From assembly GCA_026119935.1 (NCBI GenBank), contig JALRMH010000016.1, forward strand, positions 434,001-498,000: 64,000 bases of DNA, given 5' to 3'. Positions 34,153 through 43,743 of this stretch are shown here, piece after piece (within the stretch, counting starts at the first letter, position 1; each line of letters begins with the position of its first letter). The position numbers and the translations under genes were made by a program. This stretch comes from Endothia cerciana. Its lineage: Eukaryota > Ascomycota > Sordariomycetes > Diaporthales > Cryphonectriaceae. The notes beneath the pieces were generated by a model. It saw only the letters and a list, made by a program, of their open reading frames with translations. It did no database searches and was not told the origin of the DNA.

Positions 34153-34590
34153 TCAGAGTCCAGGTTGCGGGATTGCCGGATGCGTGAAGACAGTATAGCC
34201 AAACGATGTGTTGAGATTTGTGCCGCTGGGGCTGTTGGTTTGGTCCCAGCCGCAACCAGCGTGGTTCAACTCCATGTCTCCCCATCGTATCATCCAAGGT
34301 GGCCCTCCGGCCTCTGTGGATGCCCATGGGTCGTCATAGAAGCCTAGACCACTAGCAACACCAGATATGATCGTTCTTTGAGCCACAAACGATGTTCTCG
34401 GCCGTGAACCTCGGGACTCGGTCGGCATGCCGCGGTGCCATTCAGTCGGCACCACTACTTGCCCTTGCCTCTCTGTGAAGAAGGTGTGGGGAGCCTCCGA
34501 TGAACCTGGGCCCTCTCCACTGATAAGCAGCGCCATCTGCCGGTCGCGGCTAACAGCTGTAGTACACAACCTTGGCATTATACTACGCAA
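34153..34590 (-). CDS. Doubtful ORF, weak phytanoyl-CoA dioxygenase-like motif
   Basis: This is a 145-codon open frame. The stretch VVVPTEWHRGMPTESRG followed by PRTSFV resembles the distal iron-ligand region (WHRGxxNxS...R) of fungal PhyH/phytanoyl-CoA dioxygenase-like enzymes. The HxD ligand pair expected about 60-80 residues earlier is absent. It may be the 3' remnant of such a gene or a chance ORF. Confidence 0.25.
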   Translation of the reverse strand: MRSIMPRLCTTAVSRDRQMALLISGEGPGSSEAPHTFFTERQGQVVVPTEWHRGMPTESRGSRPRTSFVAQRTIISGVASGLGFYDDPWASTEAGGPPWMIRWGDMELNHAGCGWDQTNSPSGTNLNTSFGYTVFTHPAIPQPGL

Positions 34591-34881
34591 CTACGCATTG
34601 TATTCTTGATAAAGAAGAAGGACGTTCTGGAGACAGCATGGATTTGGTGACCGTGCCGGTGAAGTCTTGGCGCTATCCGAAAAATCTTGGAGTGTCGGAC
34701 TACGACGCTAGCTCCGGCTCATAGGGAAAGATGATCTACAGCAGGTATTTGAGACGACACTATCCGCAATTTGACCATGGCTACTGTTCCCTCATCCCTC
34801 TCGTTACCTCCGGCAGCTAGTCACCCGCCTGGGCACCTTTCAGTCTAGCCTCCTGGCAGGGTACACCAGACAGGGTCCGCC
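34591..34881. other. Short spacer upstream of the gamma-glutamyltranspeptidase
   Basis: No gene. It is the probable promoter and leader of the downstream gene. Confidence 0.4.
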
Positions 34882-36642
34882 ATGGCCGTCCTTCGCGCTG
34901 CCACAGCAGCCCAGCTCCTGCTGGGCTTGTCCCAGCTCGTCTCTGCTGTGCCAACAGCATTCTTCGATGTCAACTCGACGGGCATCCCCAAGCTGGGTGC
35001 CGTGGCGTCTGAGAGCTCCGTCTGCAGCAAGATCGGTATCGAGCTGTTGGAGCAGGGAGGGAACGCCATCGACGCTCTCGTTGGTACGACCTTCTGCGTT
35101 GGGGTCATTGGCATGTACCACTCTGGCATAGGAGGCGGCGGCTTCATGCTTGTGCGTGGTGCCAACGGAACGTACGAGTTCATCGACTTCCGTGAGACGG
35201 CGGCCGCTTCTTATTACCAGGACATGTATGTCAATGACACGGATCTGAGCCTGTACGGAGGGCTGGCTGCGTAAGTACCTGAGCTCGAGAGCATCCCCGC
35301 ATGACAGCCTTGCTGATAGTTGCCCAGCGGTGTGCCTGGTGAGCTGCGTGGGCTGGAATATGCCCACAACAAGTATGGTGTGCTGCCCTGGAAGACCGTC
35401 ATGACCCCGGCCGTCAACGTGGCCCGGAACGGTTTTGAGGTCACCGCAGACACGGCCAGATACTTCGCCGAGGTGGACGACGATTACCTGATCAACGATC
35501 CCACCTGGGCGGTCGACTTTGCGCCCAACGGAACGCTGCTCCAGGAGGGCCAGATCATGACCCGCAAGCGCTACGCTGACACCCTGGAGACGATCTCAAA
35601 CGAGGGTGCAGACGCCTTCTACAAGGGCGCCATCGCGGAGGCGACCATCGCTGCTATCCAGGCTGCCAATGGAACCATGACGGTGGAGGACCTGGCGAAC
35701 TATACCATCGAGCTTCGTAACCCTGTCAGCATTGACTACAGGGGTTACAAGCTCACCAGCTGCAGCGCGCCCTCCGGCGGCGAGGTCGCCCTGTCGATCC
35801 TGAACATCGTGAACGGATTCGAGGGTTTTGGTGATCCTAGCCAGATCAACTTGACCACTCACAGGTTCGACGAAGCGATGAGGTGGTCGTACGGAATGCG
35901 CACGAACCTCGGAGACCCCTCCTTCGTTGCCAACATGTCCGAGTACCAGGCGGAGATGCTGTCTGAGGCTACAGCAGCAGAGGTCCGTTCCAAGATCTCT
36001 AATTACACGACGTACAACGTGAGCTACTACGACCCTGACAACCTCGAAGTGCTCAATGACCACGGCACGAGCCACGTCGTCGCTGCCGACCACAGCGGCT
36101 TGTCCGTGTCCACCACCACGACTATCAACACCATCTTCGGGTCGCAGGTGATGGTTCCTGAAACGGGCGTGATTCTGAACAACGAGATGAACGACTTCTC
36201 CATTCCCGGCGAGACAAACGCGTTCGGGTACTCTCCTAGTGTGGCGAACTACATCGTCCCAGGCAAGCGACCGCTGTCGTCCATCTCGCCCACCATCGTC
36301 GAGTACCCCGGCGGCGGGCTATTCTTCATCTCTGGCTCTGCTGGTGGGTCGCGCATCATTACCGCCACAGCCCAGATCATCCACCACGCCGTCGACCAGA
36401 ACATGACCTCGCACGAGGCGCTGCTCGAGCCAAGAATGCACGACCAGCTGAGCCCTAACTACGTGTCGTTTGAGTACACGTTCAACAATGAGACGATAGC
36501 GTACATGGCCAGCCTGGGCCACGTCGTGGAGTGGGTTGCTCCAGGGCAGTCGACGGCACAGGCGTTGAGACTGCTTCCTAACGGGACGTTCGAAGCTTCA
36601 GGTGAGCCGAGGCAGTTGGCCTCGGGTGGATACGCCATTTAA
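34882..36642 (+). CDS. ggt: Gamma-glutamyltranspeptidase
   Basis: The two exons (34882-35270, 35328-36642; GTAAGT...CAG) give 567 aa. A signal peptide is clear (LRAATAAQLLLGLSQLVSA, cleavage about residue 22). The N-terminal nucleophile hydrolase landmarks are intact: ASESSVCSKIGIELLEQGGNA, the FRETAAA arginine region, and the self-cleavage site with Thr377 in DHGTSHV, which becomes the N-terminus of the small subunit. NNEMNDFS and GSAGGSR, the oxyanion/gamma-glutamate binding loop, are also present. The enzyme transfers or hydrolyses the gamma-glutamyl group of glutathione and its conjugates outside the cell or in the vacuole. It is intact despite being flanked by decayed genes. Confidence 0.96.
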
Positions 36643-37224
36643 AAAGCCTTAAAGAGGCTGTGGAAGATGGGATCGACTGTATATACATATTACATCACTG
36701 ATGGGCCAGTTCGCGAGGTAGGCCACAATCAGAAACACCTTAGAAGACCACTGCTTAAGGGCTAGATGTGACCCCTAAATTTGGTGATCACGTTCTCAAC
36801 AATGCGGGGGAGCCATGCTACCCTGAGCACTCTAATTATAGGTGTCCTCTGGTCCTTTATCCCACCTTTACTCTGTAGACTGAATAGAAGGGCACATCCG
36901 TGAAGAGGCTCGGGAACATGTCTATTATGATCTTCGGGGAACGGCAAGATCTCGTATGTAACAGGGTCTTCAGCAATGTCCCATGTGAATAAGCAGCGGA
37001 AGTGAACTCTCTTTGCGTCAATAGTGGATGAGGAATGTGACCAAGGCTAGTAACTTAGAGACTTTCGTTCTGGTGATACTATGAAGTGGACCGGAAAGTC
37101 TATTGAAATATAGCTTATATATAGACCAGCGGTCCCTCAGTTATCCCTCCCCCCCTCCCTTCCCCCGAAGGACAGATTTAAAGCAAAGACCTCAATTTCT
37201 GCGGTTGAGTCAGTGGAATATACT
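36643..37224. other. Spacer between GGT and SNF2 pseudogene
   Basis: No supported gene. It has a C-rich tract near 37147-37165. The two neighbouring genes converge on it. Confidence 0.5.
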
Positions 37225-38862
37225 CTAGTGGTCATTTTTGGAGGCATATACAAGAAGATTTCCATGTTTGTCATCTAGCCCTTCTCCATCATGTGGAGAA
37301 AGTAAAACACCAGCCAATTGCTTCTTGGTGGCTTGAAGCTCCATGACACGCTGCGAAAATGCGCTTTATCAGCGTAGGTTCAGAGACCAGCCCATCGTAT
37401 AATGTCTTACCTCTTCGAAGGACTCCCTGGTGTAGAAACGAACAGTAGTCACTTCTCGGGTCTGACCGATACGGTGGATTCTTGCAAGAGCCTGCTCCTT
37501 AAGAGTTGGGTTCCTCCTGGAAATAGTCAATACCGAGGCTATAGGATCTGAATAGTAGTTGGTTTAAGGGATACCAGTGGGGGCTCTATGATACAGGCAC
37601 GGGAAGCGACAGTGAGGGTCAGCCTTTTTATGAGACATGTCAGCCACAAAGCAAAATAGGGTTGGTTAGAGGGTGGACCGTGATGTGGTAACTCGCCCGA
37701 CGGCACCGCATGGAAGCGTGAGCAGCATGATGCGAATTCCTGGATCTTTCTTGAATCGATCAACAACACTTTGCCGTTCCTTCTGAGGCACCTTGCCTTC
37801 AAAACGAATATTACCAACAGAGCACTGATCCAGCCCGGCTTCCACCAAGTCGAGAGTCAGTCTCCAAGTCGAGAAGATAACGTTGATAGTCTGTTAGTAT
37901 GTAATTTCGCTGTTGGTGGCGTGAATGCTCACCATTTGGTCTCCTTCGGGAGACTCTTAATGTCAGTCACCAGAGCTTGGATCTTCGAGGGCAGGTCAAA
38001 CCCCATTCGGGGCCGTAATGTCTCAAAAGATGCAACCTCTTCGACGGCTTGGCCAACGAGAGACACAGTCGCTCCGGGGGAGGGTGGACTGTGGCTGCAT
38101 GCAACCTGGCGATGGGATCGATGGATCTTGCCCGTGCACTCGCCGCAGCAAAATTGCAAGCATCTAAAGAACCTCCCCTTCTCTTTTGCTATCGGCGGAA
38201 TCCAGTAGACTCTCTGTGACTCCAAAATACGCCGAGCAGTGTAGACAGTGAACCGACTCAATTTCGCGTTGGGCATTGAACGTCTGTCGTGCTGCCGACC
38301 CCCAATGGTCATTCAGCCGTTCAGTGGGATCATCGTGTCTTAAGTGGTAATGAAGTCCCAGATTGCAGGAGAGTCTCATAGACTCAATCTGCTGCAGAAT
38401 ATTCATGTAAGCCACACCCTTCGAAGTATCTGAACTTGACTGAAGGGCTTCGTCAATTCTTGCAATTGCTTGTCCCCGAATTGCTTCATACGACTTCCTC
38501 TCTTGATTGCTAAAGTCAACTGGGTACTGCAAGTCTCGCCGACCTGGGAAATATATTGTGGTTTTCGGCCGTCGAAGCACCAAGGAGCCTGATATGTATT
38601 TCAAGCGGTGGATGGCCTGGGTATCTTCACCAGACTCCCACGGGTTGGATATGTCCGTTTTGAACTGTTTGATCTCGTGCTAAGGGTACGCTCGTATGAG
38701 CTTCAGAAGACTAGCAAGTTCATCGAGATGGTTCTGTTTTGGTTTAAGAGATCGGTTATTTTGCAGAAAGAATGCGAGTAGAATGTCAACTGTCGGACTC
38801 ACCTGAATCGGGGTACCAGTCACAGCCCAACGGGCGGTTGCCTCAAGGTCACAGACAGCCTA
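37225..38862 (-). pseudogene. 5'-truncated SNF2/Rad5-type helicase with RING remnant
   Basis: Reading leftward, the fragment starts at AVCDLEATARWAVTGTPIQ (SNF2 motif III-IV region; the ATP-binding half is missing). It passes a good intron (38802-38734) and NHLDELASLLKL, then meets a TAG at 38682-38680. It continues with KYISGSLVLRRPK, CNLGLHYH and a RING-like CLHC...CLQFCCGEC, with a one-base break at 38178-38175. Then come VIFSTWRLTLDLVEAGL, a possible GC-AG intron from about 37698, and LTVASRACIIEP, with a break at the G5 run 37579-37583. The end is ALARIHRIGQTREVTTVRF and a last exon stopping at 37225. The family remodels chromatin or replication forks. This copy cannot make a working enzyme. 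Confidence 0.75.
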
Positions 38863-39724
38863 GCAGGCCACGTCTACGACGAATATGTCCTCAAGAAGCA
38901 ATCAACAACAAGACCAGCACTTGAGCATCTGTTCCTAACTCTTCTGAGTAGCTCGCCGGAAAATATAAAAACACAACCTATCTCTGGGTAGTCCTAGACG
39001 GCGTGGATAAACTTCGGAAAGATTCTCCCAATGCACAGGCTCGACCATCAACGACCTCACGCTGGACGGTTATCAGCCTCTGCACTCAATTAACAATGGG
39101 GTTCACGCTGTGGTTGACGGGGAAATCTATGACGATGATCGCATTCGCGATAGACGTTACCACGCAATTTGACTGTGTTTTCCAAGGTCGATGCGATTCC
39201 GAACTAGTGGTTGCTTTGTACTGTACGAGGTGTACGGCGTAATTATCCTTCTTATCGAAACGTCGTGTCGAGTTCACACTATGTCTCTATAATTCCTGGA
39301 GGACCCATTTCATGGATGCTTGGGACCCCTACGGTATCAACCGCTTTTTTGAATCATAATCGACGATCGCCTCTTGATTTTAGCCGAGGCAAAGGATTTC
39401 TTGCCGCTAGATTGGAAACCTGAGTAGGATGGCCAGAGCATTCATGAAGCAGGGTAGAATTATGATTAAAGGACTCTCTTTTAAGGTGTTTAGAAGGCAA
39501 GTAATGGTTTTGAATTTTGAAATAAATTCTCGCGACTGATACTTTGGTAGATCCGCCCAGGACACTATTTTACGCTCCCGTCATGTGGCTCTCCTCAGAG
39601 TCAACAGTATTGGGACATCGACTACGGAAACAAAGTCAGTAGTGCAAAGGATCAAGTTTCACGCGACTCACCAGCTCGACTCACCAGCTCACAGTACACA
39701 ACGTCATGTTGACACACGAAACAA
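38863..39724. other. Spacer with possible NACHT-type scrap
   Basis: No gene. Plus-strand bases around 38970-39020 read TYLWVVLDGVDKLRKDSPNA, which resembles a NACHT/STAND Walker B segment (hhhhLDGhDE). Nothing else of such a domain is seen. Confidence 0.25.
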
Positions 39725-40364
39725 GGAGGAATGATCGCCAACTTCCGTGACAGACTGCTCGAAGCTATCCGAATCTGACTACGAGCAGACGCGCCTGTGG
39801 GGTTCTACTTGTCCGGCGGCATCAACTCATCGGTCATCATGGGTATGGCGACTGACTTAGTGAAGGAACAAATTGAAAGAATCAGCAATCAAGATGCTGA
39901 AGAAATGATCTGCTGCTTCAGTATCGCCTTCGATGAGGCCAGCGAGCTTGATGAGTCGAGTAAAATGTACCTCGGAAGGCCAAGGTCACCATGATTGAGC
40001 TTGAATATCTTCACTAGCAGAGACCTGACAGCTATCGCTAACCGGACCGCCGAGTGTCTCGGGGTGAACTATCTCAAGATACACACGGGCGAGAAAGAGC
40101 TGGCCAAGAGATTCGATGGTAATTACCACATATCACTGTGAGCACCACAAGCACGATCTGAATTCCGTCGGAAATTTTGCCCTGTCCGAAGTGCCTCGCG
40201 AAAACGGCTACAAGGTTATGCTTACCGGCAAAGGCGTTGATGAACAATTCGCAGGCTGTCCGCAATATCTTCTTGATTTTCTGAGAGAGCCCGTTCTTGC
40301 CTTGCTACACAATGGTCTCCTAGACGATGAGCGGCTAAGATTGTGCATCGAGGCGGAAGAGTAA
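39725..40364 (+). pseudogene. Asparagine synthetase (glutamine-hydrolysing type), synthetase-domain relic
   Basis: The recovered segments are, in order: RDRLLEAIRI, a TGA at 39776-39778, LRADAPVGFYLSGG, INSSVIMGMA, AECLGVNYLKIHTGEKELA, and HKHDLNSVGNFALSEVP ending in ENGYKVMLTGKGVDEQFAGCP. Frame changes and a short putative intron occur at about 39975 and 40118. The PP-loop motif reads SGGINSS where active enzymes have SGGxDSS. The N-terminal glutaminase domain is absent. This subtype is common in fungal secondary-metabolite loci as an amide-forming enzyme. The copy is clearly dead. Confidence 0.75.
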
Positions 40365-40562
40365 ATAACACAGTCATAAACGTCCGTCGGAGCGACCTCA
40401 CCGAATAGTGCGCCCTCTGTTGCTTCTCGCCAGCTCAATGATATCACCACACCTGCTTCTATGGCTGCAATTTATCCGCCCTCGCCCATGTTTGCCTGAT
40501 AGACTGACTGCTATGGATCTATGTCCCCCCTTGACACTATCGCGAGATCGAGTCTGAGGTCT

Positions 40563-41606
40563 TTAACGCAAATAGGACTTCTCCAGATCACGCATGTGAG
40601 CATCTCCCTGCAGATCGAAAATGTCCGATACGGGCGTAATCTCATTTTCAACCCCAGCCAGCCCTCCGTCTTCCAGTATGCGGGCGAATGTCTGTCTCAT
40701 GGCAGACACAGCGGCCCGAATAGCATGGTTACCACAAATAATCAGGCCAACCCTGTTCAGCTCACCGACCTCGCGGAAGGACAGCTGAGGGTAACTCGTC
40801 GGGACGATTACCAGCGGCACCTGATCCGCAGGCCAGGCCCGACAGAAGGACAATATCTCCTCGGGTGTCTTCTGCTTGCTATGTATCAGAACCGCGTCGG
40901 CGCCCGCCTCGGCATACGCCAGTCCCCGCCTGATCGCCTCGTCCTGCCCCAGGCCCGCGATGAGCGCCTCGGTCCTCGCGATGACCAGCACATCAGCCGC
41001 GTCCTTCGCCGCTGCGATCTTCCCCTGGAATTCCTCGACCGGCACCAGCACCTGCCTCCCGCCGACCCGCAGGCTGCTGTCCTTGGGGAACGTCTTGTCC
41101 TCGAGGACGACGGCCGCGGCGCCCGCGGCCGCGAACTGTGGGACGGCGTATGCCACGCTCACAGCATTGCCGAAGCCCGTGTCCATGTCCACGACCAGGG
41201 GTGCGCTGTCCTGCACCGCCTGCTTCATGGCCCGCGTGGCTTCCAGGTGGTGGGTCATGGACAGGATGCTCGCGTCCGGGACGGCGTGCGAGGCTGAGAG
41301 CTCGAAGCCGCTGACCCAGACGGCGCCGTATCCTGCTTCCGCGGCGAGCTTGGCTGCGAGCGGGTTGTGCGCGGCCATGGCGATTGCGGGGTTGCCCCGG
41401 TCGAGCCGGCTGCGGAGCGTCTCGGCCATGGATTTCGGCGGCAGCTTGGTAGTAGCCATGCTTGATGTGCTCCGGAGAAGACCAATGATACGCAGAGGCC
41501 TCGCGAGAAGGTGGTTCATGATCAGGGAAAATGAAGGGCTTAGGTGCTCTGTACGCAATGGGCCGCGGACGAGTTGTCCGACTGCCACTTTGGACGACCG
41601 GAGCAT
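40563..41606 (-). CDS. Isocitrate lyase/PEP mutase superfamily enzyme (PEP-mutase-like)
   Basis: A single exon of 347 aa from the ATG at 41606. The first 50 residues are basic and hydrophobic (LARPLRIIGLLRSTSS) and could be a mitochondrial presequence; a start at M50 gives a plain barrel. Superfamily landmarks are WVSGFELSAS (97-106), the Mg-binding DMDTGFGN (Asp140, Asp142), Glu169, EDKTFPKDSS (169-178), IARTEALIAG (Arg211) and LIHSK (His242). The EDKxFPK loop is the mark of the PEP mutase/phosphonopyruvate hydrolase branch. The Asn that defines PEP mutase (N122 in the mussel enzyme) is Ser here. It may be a phosphonopyruvate- or oxaloacetate-acting lyase/hydrolase. No phosphonopyruvate decarboxylase is nearby. 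Confidence 0.85.
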   Translation of the reverse strand: MLRSSKVAVGQLVRGPLRTEHLSPSFSLIMNHLLARPLRIIGLLRSTSSMATTKLPPKSMAETLRSRLDRGNPAIAMAAHNPLAAKLAAEAGYGAVWVSGFELSASHAVPDASILSMTHHLEATRAMKQAVQDSAPLVVDMDTGFGNAVSVAYAVPQFAAAGAAAVVLEDKTFPKDSSLRVGGRQVLVPVEEFQGKIAAAKDAADVLVIARTEALIAGLGQDEAIRRGLAYAEAGADAVLIHSKQKTPEEILSFCRAWPADQVPLVIVPTSYPQLSFREVGELNRVGLIICGNHAIRAAVSAMRQTFARILEDGGLAGVENEITPVSDIFDLQGDAHMRDLEKSYLR

Positions 41607-41745
41607 CTGGTAAATCCGGGTGCAATGGCGGATTTAGACGACGGATGACCATGTCAAGTCGGGAGAGGCTGGCCAAATTGATTCTCTGAATATTTATTGG
41701 ACCTATTCGGAGCCGTTATGCTTAGCTTCTTATGAACATCCACCC

Positions 41746-43419
41746 TCAGATGCTGATTTCGCTTATAGCTGAGATCGCTGTCGCTTCTTCTTGTCTTGTA
41801 CGTCCAAACATCCAGGCAGCGCGTCCCGATGGACGCCAGGTCAGCCTCGTGTCCTCAGGGAATCGCATCACTCTTGCCAGTCCTTTGATACCAGTCCAAT
41901 ATGGCTCTTCCACGGAGCCATTCTCCGGACGAAGGGAGGGTGGTAGTGAGAGCCCTTTCCGAGCGTTATTCTCCGCTCCGGTCTCGAGTTGATGTAGTTC
42001 TCCCTTCGAGGGACCAAGACCGATGTCGCACAATGTGGTGCCTAGCCCGCAGCGGTCGCTCGCTATTCCATCCAAATAGGCTCCCAGGCCTTCTCTCAGG
42101 CTCCATGACGAGTCACGATGATGACCGGTGCAGCTTTCGTGTGCACAGAGCCCCCAGCTTCGCGGCCCCACAGCGTGCAGCGTGTGGAACGCACGCAGGG
42201 GCAGGCTCCAAACCTTTATGGATTTGAGAGGGCAAGTAGACTTGGCCATTTTTTCGGCGGTGTTGACGGCTCTGTGATGACACTTGTCACACTTTGCCCC
42301 GCTGTTGTCCGGAAAGGGCTTGTAGGCGCTCGAGAGGTCCAGCTTGCTGAGATACGGGTGCTCGGGAGGCTTTTCAGTGTCCAGATACATCAGGACCTCA
42401 TCCTGTAGCTCAACTGGGAGGCGTCTTGCCAACGCATTTCGTGCCGAGACTCGACGGTCATCGAAGAGCTTCCGTGCTGCGACTTTTTGGGCGTCCAATA
42501 CGAATTGCCGGGATCGTCGGAGCATCTGCCGTGAGCGCCTGTTATTTCGCCTGGGCCTGATATCTTGGTCAAAAATATCATACTCGTAATTTAATCTGAT
42601 CGGCCCGTCGGAGCCAATATACTGCCACTTCAGCAGTGGCTGCCCTTTCTCATCGAATTCGTGAATCCACCTAGTGGCATCTATATGGACGGGGTAAACT
42701 CTCATGTCGCCGTCTGCTCGTTCCCACGCCCGTCCACCGCGCACACCATTGGCAGGCGTTAATTCATGCAGCCCCGTCAAGCATGCGGCGTTATATCGCT
42801 CTCTTCTCTTCTGACCATTCCATTGTTCTATCGCGGATGGGTCGTTCCTGATGTCTTCTGGGAGTCGGTCCTCCCTCACGTCTCTTTCGCGGACCGGATG
42901 GCCGGTGAAGACCCACTCAAAGGTCTCGCGGTGTCTACTCCGATCCCAGAGCGCAGTGAGGAAACCCAGAAGCGCATCGTCCATAACGATCAGGAGACCG
43001 AAACGGAGCTCGACCGGCTTCACGCTAGACTCCGAGTCTGGAAACCTGTGAGACAGGTGCCAGTTCCCAGCAAGGGCACTAGCAAGATAGAGCACCATGC
43101 GCGCTGCCATCATCTCCCCGTCGGGTCGAACTTCAGCAAGAGATCTGATGGGGTCCAGGAAGCTCTCCCACGTGGCGATGATCGTCTTGTCGGGTGTTGA
43201 CGGGGAGCCTCCAAAGACACGAAAATCACATATATGGCTGTACAGCCTGTGAAGCAGCTCCTTGAGCTCCGCCTCGCCGTCTTTGAACCCGTCATCTTTG
43301 ACGTGAGACTGGGCTGCCGCCTGCCGTTGTGATGCAAAGTCACAGATCTCCGCCGCTAGGGCTGCGTTGTCATTCTTGATCGAATTGAAGGTTGGTCTTG
43401 GTTTCCGGGGGGTGGACAT
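41746..43419 (-). CDS. Unknown protein with Cys/His zinc-like cluster and F-box-like segment
   Basis: A single exon of 557 aa from the first in-frame ATG (MSTPRKPRP). I recognise no full-length family. A short F-box-like stretch, ARRLPVELQDEVLMYL, lies near residues 335-350. It is followed by CDKCHH near 376 and further cysteines and histidines to CAHESCTGHHRD near 430, a plausible zinc-binding unit. The middle is rich in Arg (RPRRNNRRSRQMLRR). There is no signal peptide or membrane segment. Such combinations occur in fungal-specific regulators of protein turnover, but this is inference. It is transcribed in the same direction as the PEP-mutase-like gene, 140 bases downstream. Confidence 0.7.
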   Translation of the reverse strand: MSTPRKPRPTFNSIKNDNAALAAEICDFASQRQAAAQSHVKDDGFKDGEAELKELLHRLYSHICDFRVFGGSPSTPDKTIIATWESFLDPIRSLAEVRPDGEMMAARMVLYLASALAGNWHLSHRFPDSESSVKPVELRFGLLIVMDDALLGFLTALWDRSRHRETFEWVFTGHPVRERDVREDRLPEDIRNDPSAIEQWNGQKRRERYNAACLTGLHELTPANGVRGGRAWERADGDMRVYPVHIDATRWIHEFDEKGQPLLKWQYIGSDGPIRLNYEYDIFDQDIRPRRNNRRSRQMLRRSRQFVLDAQKVAARKLFDDRRVSARNALARRLPVELQDEVLMYLDTEKPPEHPYLSKLDLSSAYKPFPDNSGAKCDKCHHRAVNTAEKMAKSTCPLKSIKVWSLPLRAFHTLHAVGPRSWGLCAHESCTGHHRDSSWSLREGLGAYLDGIASDRCGLGTTLCDIGLGPSKGELHQLETGAENNARKGLSLPPSLRPENGSVEEPYWTGIKGLARVMRFPEDTRLTWRPSGRAAWMFGRTRQEEATAISAISEISI

Positions 43420-43743
43420 TTTGAAGCTGCTTCGCCGTTTTCTCCCACTAACCACAGAGAGGTCGGACGATGCGCCGCAAGAGGAGAAATTGTCAGCCTC
43501 GATGCTCGCAGGAAAGGGGGGTCGGCTGAAGTGCTACTGTATATATAGCCAAACCCGTGATGTCTGCCTGGAATGACAGGGGAGGTGCTGTCTGTTGGCT
43601 TTAAATGTGGGCTGCGGTGGGGCTGATGAGAAAAGGGGATGTCACCGTGCGGACTAGAGGAAATGTAGGTTCAGTCTTGGATTATATGATAACATTCAAC
43701 TCTTTACTCTTTTTTCATGCTCTGTTTCTCCCCATTCTTGCCA
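43420..43743. other. Spacer between unknown zinc-like protein and SprT-like gene
   Basis: Contains the TATA element of the downstream gene and pyrimidine-rich DNA at the SprT-like gene's 3' end. There is no gene. Confidence 0.5.
43540..43547 (-). promoter_or_regulatory. Candidate TATA box
   Basis: A perfect TATATATA, about 121 bases before the ATG at 43419, supports that start codon for the unknown zinc-like protein. Confidence 0.45.

Noticed and set aside
36762..37217. Possible extra exons downstream of GGT
   Set aside because: GGT ends with a clear stop at 36642 and complete family length.
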